Of a stretch of 64,000 nucleotides of DNA, positions 22,106 to 35,387 are shown in pieces. How positions within the stretch are numbered: the first letter of the stretch is position 1; each line of letters opens with the position of its first letter. Under the pieces are notes generated by a model. That model saw only the letters and a list, made by a program, of their open reading frames with translations, was not told the DNA's origin and did no database searches. The position numbers and the translations under genes were made by a program. The stretch comes from Rhizopus sp. PT2906 (taxonomy: Eukaryota; Mucoromycota; Mucoromycetes; Mucorales; Rhizopodaceae), in the NCBI GenBank assembly GCA_025529335.1, contig JAMYHX010000115.1:1-64000 (forward strand), read 5' to 3'.

Positions 22106-25100
22106 TTATAAAACTGTAAGAGATTGTTCTTTCACCAATCCAGCATATACACCATCCAGATTCAGTAGCTCCCAATGAGAACCTTGTTCAACGACTTTAC
22201 CATTTTTAATGACACAAATGAGGTCAGCGTTCTGAATAGTAGATAAACGGTGAGCAATCGTAATCGTTGTTCGTCCTCCTTGATCCAGAATAGTATCAAT
22301 AGCCTTCTGTACTGCCTTTTCAGAATCACTATCCAAAGCAGATGTGGCTTCATCCAGTAATAAAACTCTAGGCTTACGAAGTAGTGCACGAGCAATAGCA
22401 ATTCTTTGCTTTTGGCCACCCGAGAGCTGCGATCCTTTGTCACCGACACGGGTTTTATAACCATCAGGGAGACTGATGATGAATTCATGGATATTTGCAG
22501 CCTTACAGGCTTCTTCAATTTCTTGTTGACTAACTTCTACACCATCAACGATACCAAAACGGAGATTTTCTTCAATAGTCATGTCAAATAATGAGGGCTC
22601 TTGACTAACGAGTGCCATGTGGCTCCGAAGGTTGTGTAAAGAGTAGGATTTTACGTCTTGGTTATCGAGTGAGACTTTTCCTTCTAAAGGATCATACCAC
22701 CGCTGAAGCATTCCAATGGTTGTTGATTTACCACAACCAGAAGGCCCAACAAGAGCAATCGTTTGATTTGCTTTACCTTTCAAATTGAATTCACCATCAA
22801 AAATAGCTTGTTTAGGACGTGCAGGGTAACGGAACTTGATGTTTTCGAACTCGATATCTCCATTCAGGCTACCAACTTTTGGCTCGATACCTTCAAGATC
22901 AGGGTCAATCTTGGGTTGACGTTCAATGATACCAAATGAAGCAATAGCTGAGACCTTGGCTTTTGCAAACCTGTAGATAAAATAAGAATCAGTCACCATA
23001 TTATTTAAATCATGCAGTCATACTTACGTTGAGACAAAGGTTGAACTACGACCAGCACTTTCAGCTGTTGTCATAATGACAGTCATACTCGTAAACATTT
23101 GAGGAAAGTCAATCATTCGATCCATGATAAGACGTACACCTGCATAGAATGCAACACAGCTCGTATAGATATTGACGCCCTTATTTAACGCATATGCAAT
23201 AGAGGAGAGATAGGCCTTCTTCAGGGCAAGTCGATGAGGTCTTTCGGTAGCATGTATGTATCTCTGTTCAAAATAATCCTGTTTGTTGAGAGATGCAACT
23301 GTTCGGACTTCGCGAATAGCTTCACCAGCAACTTTACCACTTTGAGCATTGGCTTTCTTGGTATTATCTTCAAATCCTCTTTGAACTTGACGTTCATATG
23401 CAGTGGTAGCTATGATAAAGGGTGAAAAGCAGAGAATGATCAGTGTCAGAGCCCAACTATGAACCATAGCAACGATAAGACCAAAAATGATGGTAGAAAA
23501 CATAGCAACAACATCACCCCAGACTCTTGTCACCAGTTCGTTTACATTCTTTGCATCGACAGCTAGTGTAGAAATCAAGGAACCAGTATTATTATCTTCT
23601 TCATCAAAAAAGCCAACTTCTTGACGTAAATAAGCAGCAAACACCTTCAGACGTAATCGTTTTGTGTAATTTTCGCCGGCAACCTCAAATGCCCAATTTT
23701 GACCACCAAAGCCAAAGAATGCGAGTATACCAATGATTAAAAAGATAAATGCATACAAGTTTACACCTTGCATAGGTCCTTGTTCGATTACGGTGCCAGG
23801 GACAGAGATGAGTATGATAATCTTTGAGAACAAGAAACCATAGACGGGGAAAACACAGCCAGCGATAACAGAGGTGACAGTTCCGATAAAGATCCACATA
23901 TATTCCTGGCGCATATCACGAAGTACTTTCCATGTAGGAGCCTTTTGCTTTTTCATCATCTTCTTTTCTTCTTTTTCTTTTTTAAGCTTAAGTTCATATG
24001 CATCAAGTTCCTCTGGAGAGTCATCAGGAGTCTTTTCGTTTACGGACAGCACCTTTGTCAGCTCATGTCCGGAACGACGGCTCATTTCTCTGGTAATTTT
24101 CTTTCGAAGAATATTCATTTCTTCTTGTTCAAGTTGTTCCTCTGTTTTTGTACTATCCGTATCGTCGTCACTACCTTCTCTCTTGGTATCAATCGTTTGT
24201 TTTCGTACCAAGTCGGCATAGGAGCCGTTCTTTGCGATCAATTCTTCGTGTGTTCCTTGCTCGGCAATTTCTCCATGATCCATAACTACAATAAGGTCTG
24301 CATTACGAATGGTTGAAAGGCGGTGGGCAACAACTATTGTAGTTCTTTTAGCGGCAGCTCTATCCAAAGCATTCTGAACAAGGCGTTCTGATTGAGTATC
24401 TAACGCAGAAGTAGCCTAAAATTAAAGAATAAGTATATCGAGTTCAAGAGAAAAAAAATATATATTATTTACCTCATCAAGTAAAAGAATGGTAGGGTTT
24501 TTCAAAATGGCACGGGCAATGGCGATTCTTTGCTTTTGACCACCGGAGAGCATGCTTCCGAAATCACCAACGATTGTATCGTACCCTTGAGGGAGCTGGG
24601 AGATGAACGAGTGACAATTAGCTTCTTTACAGGCTTCAATAATTTGTTCATTAGAGATCTTTTCTGAGACCCCCATAAGCAAGTTTTGTCGAATTGTCAT
24701 GTTGAAAAGGACAGGTTCTTGACTGACTACACCTATTTGCTGACGTAACCATTTGAGGTTTAAGGTCTTGAGATCATGTCCATCCAGAGAGACTTGACCA
24801 GATAAAGGATCATAAAATCGCTGAATTAATTGGATACTAGTAGATTTTCCGGATCCAGAGGCACCAACAAAGGCAACAGTCATCCCGGGCTTCACCTTTA
24901 GCGAAAGGTCTTTCAAAATGGTTACATCCGGACGTGTGGGGTACTTGAACATGACATTCTTGAACTCTAAGGCACCTTCGACATGATCGGGGATTAAACC
25001 TTGATTTGAGTCTGGATCAATATCGGGTACACGATCAATGATTTCAAAGATTTTGAAAGCTGCGCCACAGGCACCTGAAAGAGCAGACAAGTTCGTTGGA

Positions 25101-26088
25101 AGACGGATGAATGCCATACATCCCATCATCATGGACAAAAAGACAACTAGGACAGTGGGTCCCTTCATTTGACTTTGACTGACAAGTTTGGCGCCATACC
25201 AAAGAATTAGAGCATAAGATGCAAAAAACAAAAACATAAATACAGCAAAACCTGCACCAATGGTTATACCACGCTTTATACCCATCTTTCGAGCCTTTTC
25301 CAATTGAACTTCATAAAGATTCACCATTCGCTGTTGTAATGAAAAGGAGTAAACTGTTCGGATAGCGTTGAATGTTTGCTCTGCTACAGAACCGGCATCT
25401 GCATATGAAGCTTGAGCCAACCTGATGTACTTTCTCATGTTATGGCTCATAACAACAACTGTTATAGCCAAGAGAGGCAACACAACCAAGATCAAGATTG
25501 CTAATCGCCAGCCTTGTACAAATGCGACAACAACACCAGCAATGAATTGAGCAACCAAGGTGATGATCAGACCAAACTTTTCCGAGATTCCGTCCTGTAT
25601 CAGTTGTGTGTCGGTAGCTAGTCGAGTATTAAGCGAGCCTTCTCCTGCCTTGTCAAACCAGCTCATGTCTTGGCGTAAAACTGCATGAAGATACATAATT
25701 CTAATTCTCCGTGTCTGACTTTCACCTGTCAGGATCCACAAACAATTTGATGCATAAGCAGAGACCAAAACGGCAGTACCTAAATATGCCATAATATGAA
25801 TCACAGGAGCCGTAATATCGAGTAAGGAATCAATATCTGACAACGATCCTGTAAGTGTTCCCAAGAATTTTCCGTATATTAAGATTGAACAAGGCTGTAT
25901 CACTCCTACGGCAATGGAAAGTATGGTGGCAAGTAACATCAAAATACGTTCTCCAAAGGTTGAGAATCGAAATAGTTGTATAATGGATACTGAGGGTTGT
26001 TTCTCCTTCTTTGGAGACTATATATGGAATAATTAGTCAACCCATCTCTCTTTTGTCGTTGTGTACTTGCCTTCCTTTTATTAGACAT
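22106..26088 (-). CDS. Full-size ABCB (MDR/P-glycoprotein-type) ABC transporter
   Basis: Four exons, 26088-26071, 26017-24473, 24415-23028 and 22970-22106, give 1271 residues, the usual size for a full ABCB protein. Order: transmembrane domain 1 (six helices), nucleotide-binding domain 1 (Walker A GASGSGKST, signature LSGGQKQR, Walker B ILLLDEATSALD rebuilt across intron 2), a charged Lys/Glu-rich linker, transmembrane domain 2, and nucleotide-binding domain 2 (GPSGCGKST, LSGGQKQR, LLLDEATSALD). Both ATP sites look complete. Members export hydrophobic compounds, and in yeast a peptide pheromone, across the plasma or vacuolar membrane; the substrate here is unknown. The first exon codes only MSNKRK. 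The best frame-keeping model for intron 1 uses a GC-AG intron (AAG|GCAAGT...ATAG). Confidence 0.93.
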
Positions 26089-26817
26089 ATTTCTAGATGT
26101 TGTCTATTCTATGCTTATATTGTCTTTTTAACTGAAAAAGAAAAAGAACTGAGAATCGTGCGCGGTTATTTATATACAAATCAAGAAAATATATCGTTAC
26201 ACAATCACAGCACCGAACGTTTTCTAGCTTCTGCAGCATTTACACCGTTGATCCATTAGATTCATTTCAAAGGTAGGGCTGTCATCCTACATCAATATAG
26301 CCTTTATTGAATTAGCTACATAGTAGATTGCTATGAGCTGATCCAAGGTAGTACGCCCCAATTTCATGCAATCGCGCTGTAAGCTTTCCACGGAGGAACA
26401 TTTTTCAGCGGAAAAAAGTAAATGCCGTTTTACAACGGTGTGCCACAGAAGTGTGTTAAACAACGAATCCCAATAATATCTGGTTGTTTAATCTTTATAA
26501 AGCGATAAAGAAGGGATACATTAACAATGAAGTTCGCTAAGAGAACAATTAAGCACTACAACATACACTTACATGCATTCGTTATCTGTATTTTTTATCC
26601 TTTGTACCACGAGTGTGAATAATATGTGAATCACAAAAAGATTGTTCCATATGCGGTATAAGATATTTCCAAATTAGGTGTATTTTTTTTAAAACGTACG
26701 CTATATGATTGAAGGTCTATCATTTGTCGGATTAGGGTGCCGATTTTTTTACATATCAGGAAGAATAAAGGACATAAAGACGTAAAATAAATTATTTACT
26801 ATAGTTTTTGCTATAAA
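26089..26817. other. Intergenic, upstream of ABC transporter
   Basis: Likely contains the promoter of the ABC transporter. No motif could be supported and no gene is seen. Confidence 0.45.
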
Positions 26818-26985
26818 ATAACATGCTTAGTTAAATGTATTCGACATATTCTATCGGATTTAGCGTTTGTCTATACATATTAATGATATCAAGTTGAAGA
26901 CGGCGTTTCGGCGCCATAGATACCCGAGTCTGTTCACCATACTTCAATTGATCCGTGCAGGTCAGCAGAGACAATAATCTGACTT
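26818..26985 (-). pseudogene. Duplicated 3' end of the WDR44-like gene
   Basis: Nearly identical to 29700-29870, the last about 35 codons and 3' flank of the WD40 gene at 29772-32115. The minus strand reads SQIIVSADLHGSIEVW, then a TGA replacing the next codon, then SGIYGAETPSST and the same stop codon. Similarity ends abruptly near 26985. Only this terminal piece was copied, so it cannot be functional. Confidence 0.8.
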
Positions 26986-29084
26986 GGCGTGTTTAATATG
27001 AATCATAATAACTCAAGCATAGTCTTACAGTAGAACATGCATTTTACTTTACATTTATCACATCTGATGAGAATAAGAGTATTGATAACAACAATATAAG
27101 CATAAATAATTGTTGCGAGCCTGTGTCGAACTAAGTAAAGCTCCATACAAAACCAAGATGACTCACAAAGGATAACAGTGAATAATTACGCATTACAGTT
27201 GTCAATGAATATAAATACTACCTCATACTAATGTTAATAAAGCTGATATTTCGCTCATCTTACTCGTCCTAGTTTTATCGCAATTCCTTAAGTTAATCCT
27301 AATCTGAATATATCAAATGAATTCGTATTTTATAATGCTAGCGACGACATTAATATAAAAGCGGCCATAGGTTCTCTCTCGCTATAAAGCACTTATGCGC
27401 CTTATTTGACAACATTCAATTCTTCTTTATAAAGAATGTAATTCGTAAGGTGTCAACTTAGTAACTTTTTTTTTCAAATAAAAGGCTGAATACAGGTATT
27501 TGTGATGTATTGTAAGCATAGCGAGTCCAGTTGACGCACCCGTGAATAGCACTTGTCCAGGACTTGCAAGTCGGAGACTGTGCCGACAAATCTGTTGTTG
27601 GCTTTCAGCATAGCCCCATCGCGTTTATAAGCCGAAAAACCAAATTCGGAAGGGATTTCTTTAAATTGACTATCCGTTTTGGATATGTTGAGCTGGTGGC
27701 AACAAGTGGTTTCTTTGAGACCATTGATGCAAAGACGCGCACTGCTTTTCGTGGCTCTTCGATGAATGACCTTCTTGGATCGATCACAGCAAATATAATC
27801 ACCACCGCAGACATTACATTTATTCCTATTCAGCAAATGGAGTACATCCTGAAGAATCGAATTATGAATCCGTATCTAAAGAAGCATTCAATCAACCAAT
27901 GGAGATATTATAGAAAAAGAATTGAAGGTGCAGGATTCTCCCTAGCAAACCCCTTGTCCTTCGAAAGCAACAATGTAATTCATAACGCTCCATCTTTTGT
28001 TATCAAAACATATACATATAGGAATATCAACGAAACAACAAGGAATGGCCTTGTTTCACAAGCTATGTGCATCGATGACAGCCTGCTTATTGTAACTAGC
28101 AAGCTTGTCAAAAGAAATTGCTGGAGCCGAAAGACTACGGTGAAAAGGCATTCACCATGAAAACACAAGCAAGGACAAAAGCGGATTTAATCACTATTTA
28201 CAACAAGCCGCTTACGAATAGGTTAAAACGCAAAACATAAAAAGGTTTAAAGCCCAAAATATGAGATATGTTCCGAAGGACATCGTGTACTTTTTCAATG
28301 ATGATCAACAAATGCAGTCTATTTCAAAGTATAACTATTCACAATAAAAATAAAAACAATCATTATACATGTAATCATTTCAATAAACCGCATGCTTTGG
28401 ACATCAGTACTCAACTCTGGCTGTTTATTGTCTTCAAGAGCAAGAAGGAGACCGCTGCAATAAACAGATCCATTTTCTTGCCAACACTGTTCTGTAAGCA
28501 CATCACTTCTTTTTCATCTACAACTAAGAAAAAAATACCCTCTCTGTTGGAAGAGAATCTCTATCTATCTTAAAGAGAGTAGCTGTTCAGAGAACCGCTG
28601 AAGATGCTCTTAGTCACGTCATGAGTATAATCACTAACACATACAAAAACTTCCAAATACACAAGGCGAGAAGACAATAGAGAATTCTTTTCTGTGAGGA
28701 ATGCCAATAACTGGAGCTTCTACAATTATTTCATGCCAATGCATAGCGATATGAACAAGTATAAACTCTTAAAGGTAAGAATAAAGAAAATTATTGAAAG
28801 AAATTAAAATTGTTAACGTATTACTTTAGTGCCTTCCTTTGGAATATAATGTTCATACTTTCCTTACAGTCATGCTCTTCATTGAGAGTGTAAAGTTTGA
28901 TGAAATAGTGGGCCATCATCCACAGGAAATATTCTTAGAAAAATTTAATGAATTATTGGCCATTATACAGTAAACCAGTGATAATACTACTTGATTAAGC
29001 AGTACATTTTCGGTTAAATACAACAAGTACATATGGCTCTAATTACAAAATGGATATTACCTACAAAGTCCTAGACATATTTCT
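26986..29084. other. Gene-poor region with unassigned broken frames
   Basis: The plus-strand frame 27564-28160 (198 codons) and the minus-strand frames 27474-27836 and 27605-27814 overlap one another. None has a recognisable domain and both strands look equally coding-like, which is typical of a decayed repeat. AT-rich elsewhere. I could not identify the source. Confidence 0.35.
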
Positions 29085-29400
29085 TCAACTATAAATCATC
29101 GACCATTCTCTATCATATCTTTGACATTCGGTTCGCTTTTCAAATTGTTGGTATTCAAGTAGATATTTAAGTTAGACTCAAGTTGAAATCCTTTTATGCC
29201 TTTTCTGTACAATGCTTGTAGCGCTTCTTCAGTTCCTTATCACGCATAGTCGTCAATAGCAAGAATTGGTTTCAGAGGGAATTGCTATGCTTACTGTATT
29301 TATTGGTAATACTCCCGCATCACATACACACAATGATGATTGCTTCAAGTGGGCCCTTTTCACATTAGATTTCTGTGCGTTAACACCATTTTCATAAAAA
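29085..29400 (-). pseudogene. Second copy of the fragment at 7.72-8.06 kb
   Basis: Shares long diverged blocks with 7720-8060. On the minus strand the readable tail is LLTTMRDKELKKRYKHCTEKA followed by a stop, and the upstream frame is interrupted. The same unknown gene was therefore copied twice in the window and decayed in both places. Confidence 0.4.
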
Positions 29401-29699
29401 GCGATATGTCACTTTAAGATCATATACTTGAGCATCTTGTCCATGTTTATTACATCCTCAACACCCACGCCGTGATGGCAGCTCATTCACAATAGCATCG
29501 TGATCAGAGAGAAAAGATGCCGTTGTCGAGTGTGTGGCCAAGGCACTGAAAATGTCCAACACTTTGTTATTTATTACTTTACTAGCCTTTGGTAATACAG
29601 ATTATGCCATTAGTTAAATAAAATTTACAATTATGCAACAAATAATAATAACAAAGGACGTAAAACCGTAAAACGGATTATTTACTATGTTATTTATTA
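29401..29699. other. Intergenic, nothing recognised
   Basis: Minus-strand scraps such as LATHSTTASFLSDHDAIVNELPS have coding texture but no frame continuity. Confidence 0.35.
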
Positions 29700-29771
29700 A
29701 ATAACATGCTTAGTTAAATGTATTCGACATATTCTATCGGATTTAGCGTTTGTCTATACATATTAATGATA

Positions 29772-32115
29772 TCAAGTTGAAGACGGCGTTTCGGCGTCGT
29801 AGATACCAGAGTCCATTCTCCATACTTTAATTGATCCGTGCAGATCAGCAGAGACAATAATCTGGCTATCAGGATAATTAAAACGTCGTCTTTCTTCTGG
29901 CATTGCCTCATCGAGTATAAGATGTGAACTTCTTTTGCTCTTTGAGCTGGGTAAATGATTCTCTGATGATGATGCGCTACTATCATCTGTTCTATTTTGT
30001 GTGGTATTTCCATAATCGACTTCTTTAAATGCGTATACAGGCGTGTTGTCAAAGATAATATCTCCTCCTGCACTTGCCAGCAATTGTTTGGTTTTTGTTG
30101 GAGCAAATGCTGTTGACGTGACAATGTGTTCATGCGCATGGAAACTTTCGTCAAGGCTACGAAGTTTATGACTCACTTTTCTTCCACCTTTCTTCAGCCA
30201 GCCCGATATACCGCGAGGTTCGTATTGAGGTAACCTTTCTTCTTGCATAATTCGCAATATTTTGCTCTCTATATCATTTAGTCTAGGTGATTTGATGTAG
30301 TTTTCATAGATATGTTGGAATGGAAAGTATGTCACTTGATCTGTACACCACAGGTATACGCGACCATCCTCTGATCCACTCACGATATAACGTCCATCAT
30401 CACTATATATAAAGTCATTTAGGACTTGAACACACCAAATGAGGGAAATAAAGAATACCTGAACTTGGCTCTTATTTGCATAGTTGTGTTAACTAATCCT
30501 TTATACTTGTACATGACGCTCTTGTCTTTTATATTGATCATCCATATTTTAGAATCATTTGTTGTCACTATAATTCGGTTTTCACTTGATGGAAGATTAG
30601 GCATAGGCTCAATACCAGTTACTTTCTTGCCATGCTTTTGACCGGCGCTTTTCACAAGGATTTGGGTATTAAACTTTAAGCCTTGAGTCTCAAAAAAGAA
30701 TACATCTCCCGTACTTGCGCCTGCACAAGCCGTTTTACCATCTATAGTAAAGCCTACTGCTGTAATCATGTTGCCATTTTGTATTTCATTCCAGAATGCA
30801 ACTCGCTTCTCGGGAATACTCCAAAGCCGAAGTCTGCTGTCCATTGACCCAGAAAGAAAAAACCGATCATCCTATAATATTGCCTTTTTTAGCATTTCCA
30901 TTATTTCTTTTTGAATGCAGCTTACCTTGGGGTGAAACTTTACGCTTGTGACAATATCTAAATGCCGAAATACACACAAACAGACGTCTTGGGATATATG
31001 CCATAACCTTAAATCAGAAAGTTAGGTCATGTAGCTGGTGATTCAATGCTTGTTCTTTACCTGACAGTCTTGTCCATGGATCCAGAAATCAGAAAATTGC
31101 TCTAGGGTAGCATATTTAAGTATATACACTATGATGAATAGAACTTTTGAGAGATACCTTTGACCAACATATATCGAGAACATCAGCTTTATGTCCAATA
31201 TAGATCCTTATGGGAATGTCATGAAACACCTTGATGGATGGTTGATGAGGTGATATATCTTGTATGCTCATATTGTCGCTTCTATCAAGGTCTCTCAATA
31301 CTTTCCAAACATTGATAACGCAGTTTTGCCCACCAGTAGCCATATATTTGCCGTCCTTACTGAAGCTTATGGCCCATATTGCGTCTAAAGGGCGTTTGGC
31401 ATTCTCTTCTTCGTCTATGCCATTCACAGATAATCCAGCGGTAGCGTAGACGTCAGTGGTATCCACTGCTAGCGTTTGTGCCAGCACAATTCGATGAAAT
31501 CGTTTACTTGTCTTGAATTTAGTCTTGGTCTGAAACATAAAAGATACAAGAGTTAACCTTTAATGAAAAGCGTGTATGGCTCATATTACCTTAACGTAGG
31601 GTTTATTGTGGGGTGGTTTATTTGTATTAGGAAGCTGGAGCTGATTGTGTATCCCTACCAGCTGGACAGTTCGGGTTGATTTATCGTTTTGATCTTGTGA
31701 AACAGTGCTTGATGCTGACCAGCTGTCCACTCGGTTCTGATGGCGACGGCGTCTAATGCCTTCTTTTTCAGTAAATTTAAAGTACAATTGACTTAATTAC
31801 CTTGATATACTCTTTATTGAACTCTCTATAGTGCGCTTTGGATCTGTAATGAATTATCATCAATAACACAATTTTAAGACTTGTTGTCAATAGTGATTAA
31901 TTACCATGGCTACTGATTACTATGCTGCTACTTGGCCGTGTTAAACTAATATCTTTTCTCTCGGTTTGATCTGTATCTGATGCATTATGGGATGTTGCTA
32001 TAAAGTGTAAGTTTTTCTTTAAAGTGATGAATATATTGGCGTACATGCCTCCCTTTTTAACTGATTTCATATATATCTTATGTGGTTGATTAATATGTCC
32101 TTTTAAGTAACTCAT
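29772..32115 (-). CDS. WDR44: WD40-repeat protein, WDR44/Dgr2 family
   Basis: About nine exons, starting at the ATG 32115 (an in-frame ATG at 32160 is possible) and ending at TGA 29772. The N-terminus is low-complexity and basic. It is followed by a conserved lead-in (RFHRIVLAQTLAV) and then WD repeats: IWAISFSKDGKYMATGGQNCVINVWKV, IGHKADVLDICWSK, LRLWSIPEKRV, VSGSEDGRVYLWCTD, VSADLHGSIKVWR. This layout, a long insert in the propeller and a late basic loop, matches WDR44. The human member binds Rab11 on recycling endosomes; the yeast relative Dgr2 affects 2-deoxyglucose resistance. The function here is inferred from family only. The last about 35 codons were duplicated to 26818-26985. Confidence 0.8.
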
Positions 32116-32160
32116 GTCAAAAAGGAAGAAAGAAAGAATTATGACAAAAGGTAGCGCCAT

Positions 32161-32672
32161 TATTATGCGGGAGCGTCTTGTAATACGTCAAATTTAAATG
32201 CAGATATTCACGATACGATTGGCTCTGATTTTGAACAGAACAGAAATACTGTTCTTTATGCTATTCATAGTAAAGACTAGAGACTTGAACAGGACAGTCT
32301 ATAGGTTAAGACGAGTACACGCTAAAAATCAAAAGTGTACGAAACATTAAAGTATGTTGTCTACTTTGAGATATACAGTAGTCTGCTTTTTTTTTTGCAG
32401 ATTTAACTAGAAAAAATGGCCAATTTGTAGTCAACATTACCTGTATTAAACATTTCTATGTTTCATTAATGAACTTAAACACCAAGGGTGTTTATATTTT
32501 TAGACTTTACAATTTATTATTCTGCTTCTTTTTTCTTCTTGCAAGAACCAACAGAATTAGATTGACCACAATTTAATGAATAGAAGAGGACATAGTTACA
32601 ATGTGTATTCATGAACAATAAACCTTTTATTTCCCAAAAGTAGAGCGATCATGCAGAGAGAGAATATCCATA
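32161..32672. other. Divergent intergenic region
   Basis: Lies between the divergently transcribed WDR44-like and HECT genes and presumably holds both promoters. No specific site is supported. Confidence 0.45.
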
Positions 32673-35387
32673 ATGGCTCATTTCAGTGCATTCAAACAGA
32701 GGAGTTCATTGGATAAATTTAAGTACAGCCATGATGCGCACCAAAGTAAGATTGTCGCATAATCTCCTGGCAATTTCTTTTTTCTCATTCTCAATGACGG
32801 TTCATTTCGGTAGTGCATTCAACTTGATTACCACAGCATGTTTCTCATTCTTTAATAGATTATCTTGATTTAAAAATTGTGCAACAACTTATAGAAGAAG
32901 TGGAATGGAGTTCAGTGTCTGTATATTTAAGTGAAGTATTCAGCAGCCAAGACTATGTCAGTGCTAGTTTTCAGCAGGTGAATATATGTAAAGAGCTGAA
33001 CTTGATACAGGTCATTGAAATGTCATTTAGAAAAAGCCTAGTCTAAAGGAACGTTGTCCTATCGATAAAGTGGAAGCTAGAAAGAGTTTTGAATTATTAT
33101 CGACACAAGTAAAGGAGAAAAAAAAAATGAGGAGAAAGGGAAAATAAACCAATACGTTTATTTAGTGGGCACTTTGGATTACTACTATTTCAGAACGATC
33201 CAAGCGACTTATTCAATCCATGACTCGCAGCAGCCAAGAGAATATCAATGCAGATGCCCTAAATATCATTGTCATTTTATTTCAAGTAAGCCAAAACAAT
33301 AGAGAAAATGGTATACTGACTTGCCCCTCAAAACAGTGTAGAGAATTTATCGATGTAAACAGCACAAAACATCTCTTGCAAGAAATATGCGGATTTATCG
33401 TCAAATTGAATAAAGAGGAACAAGATAGACTATTTCGATATTTAATAGAACCGACACCTGAAGATCAAGATGATTTTTCTCAGTTTAGGCATGTGCTTCA
33501 AATATTCCAAAGCTTTTTATCAAAGCGTTTACAACTTCGTACCGGAAGTTCTGGGGGCGTGTATCCAGACGCATCTGTCATTGATGCAACCAAGTGTATA
33601 GCTGTTCTATGTAAGACATACTGTAGAACTTATCAATGTCAAAATACTCATGATCACATAAGATAGTCTCAATGAACAACAAAAATTAGTGTCCTATACA
33701 GAATTTTACAACGAGACTGTAAATGAGCAAATCGAGATAAAAGAGGACTTTCCAAACTATAAAGATAAAAAAGGGTACGCTTTTGATCATCTCAATCGGA
33801 TTCTAATAACTCTGCTAGATTTTCATTCTGTGATTACCCCTTTTTGCTGAACCCGGCAGTCAAGGCAGATGTACTCAAGGTGGAGAGTGTGTATCAAATG
33901 CGGCATGAGCTTCAAGATGCCTTCTTTCGTGCTTTATTTCAAGGTATGAATAATAATATTATAGACATGTAACTTTCTGACGAAAAAGGATCCCTTTGAT
34001 AGGTGTAAACAGCCCTTATCTTGTGCTTGAAATACGAAGAGATTATATCATTGCTGATACGCTTCTTCAGGTATGTTTACCTAACACTTCATAAGTAAAT
34101 CATTCACTATTTTTGGGATATAAGTTGGAAGAAAAGTCAATACATGATCTCAAGAAACAGCTGAGAGTGCAATTTGTAGGAGAGGAAGGGGTTGACGAGG
34201 GTGGTGTACAAAAAGAGTTTTTTCAGCTGATAGTTCGAGAGATATTTGATCCAAAATATGGACTATTCAATTATAATGAAGAATCGAGGTTATGCTGGTT
34301 CTCACATAATCCAGTACTAGACAATGTTAATGTCAGAGAATACAAGCTCATTGGATTGCTTCTCGGTCTTGCCGTATACAATAGTGTCATACTTGACCTT
34401 CATTTCCCACTTGCGCTATACAAAAAACTGATGAATGTTGATGTGGGCTTGTCCGATCTGAAACAGCTTGATCCTGTAAGACGATATATTGAGTCAAGCT
34501 TCCCCCCCTTACGAAGCTTAATAATGTTATGCTAGACTCTAGGGAAAGGCTTAGAGATGCTCTTGCAGTATGATGGAGATATTGAAGCAGAATACGACCG
34601 CTCCTTTCAAGTTAGCGTAGAGTCTTTTGGACATGTGTTCACATACGATTTAAAATCCAATGGAGCAGAGATACAGCTGACAAAGGATAATAGGACAGAA
34701 TTTGTAGAGCTTTACACCAAGTTTATCCTTGATGTTTCTGTGAAAAAGCAGTTTGAAGCATTTAAAGAAGGATTTATGCTAGTATGTCAGGATAGTGCAA
34801 TCAAGGTAGTGATTTATAAAACATTGTACTGCTCAATGACCAACATTCTGGAAGATATTTAGACCTGAAGAAGTGGAGCAACTGATATGTGGTTGTTCCG
34901 ATCTTGACTTTGAAGCACTAGAGAAATCAACTGTCTATGATGGAGGATGGACAAAGGATTCCGATATTATAAAGTATGATTTCACATACAAGCAAATTCT
35001 CTATGTGACTTACGCATCTTAGATACTTTTGGGAAATTGCGCACTCCTTTTCTTATGAGGAAAAGAAGAAACTATTGTTTTTTGCAACAGGATCTGATAG
35101 AGTAAATGGATGATATAAAAGCATTATGCAGACCAATAATTAATTTCTTAGGCGCCCATAGGTGGGCTCAGCAAGCTTCAGTTTGTTATCGCGAAAAATG
35201 GAGGCGATTCTGATAGGTAGGTTCATGTTAACTAACTGAGGGATAATACTAACTATGATGATCAAGGTTGCCTACTTCCCATACCTGCTATAACGTGTTG
35301 TTACTTTGTGAATACAGTAGCAAAGAGAAGCTAAAAGAAAGACTGCTAACTAGTATAAGTAACGCAGAAGGATTTGGAATGATATAA
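32673..35387 (+). CDS. HECT E3 ubiquitin ligase, UBE3A-like
   Basis: Thirteen exons can be traced with frame kept throughout: 32673-32745, 32859-32977, 33031-33108, 33166-33610, 33663-33774, 33819-33943, 34003-34070, 34125-34475, 34536-34805, 34855-34973, 35023-35101, 35152-35216, 35267-35387. The product has 674 residues. The C-terminal about 370 residues form a HECT domain close to UBE3A: VGEEGVDEGGVQKEFF, YKLIGLLLGLAVYNSVILD, FRPEEVEQLICG, LPTSHTCYNVLLL with the catalytic Cys codon at 35286-35288, and the terminal NAEGFGMI. It transfers ubiquitin from an E2 through a thioester on that cysteine. The N-terminal AZUL zinc finger of animal UBE3A is not visible. Exon 1 is the least certain. Confidence 0.9.

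Noticed and set aside
27564..28160. 198-codon plus-strand frame
   Set aside because: No recognisable domain, overlapped by equally long minus-strand frames, no promoter or splice context. Kept only as unassigned.
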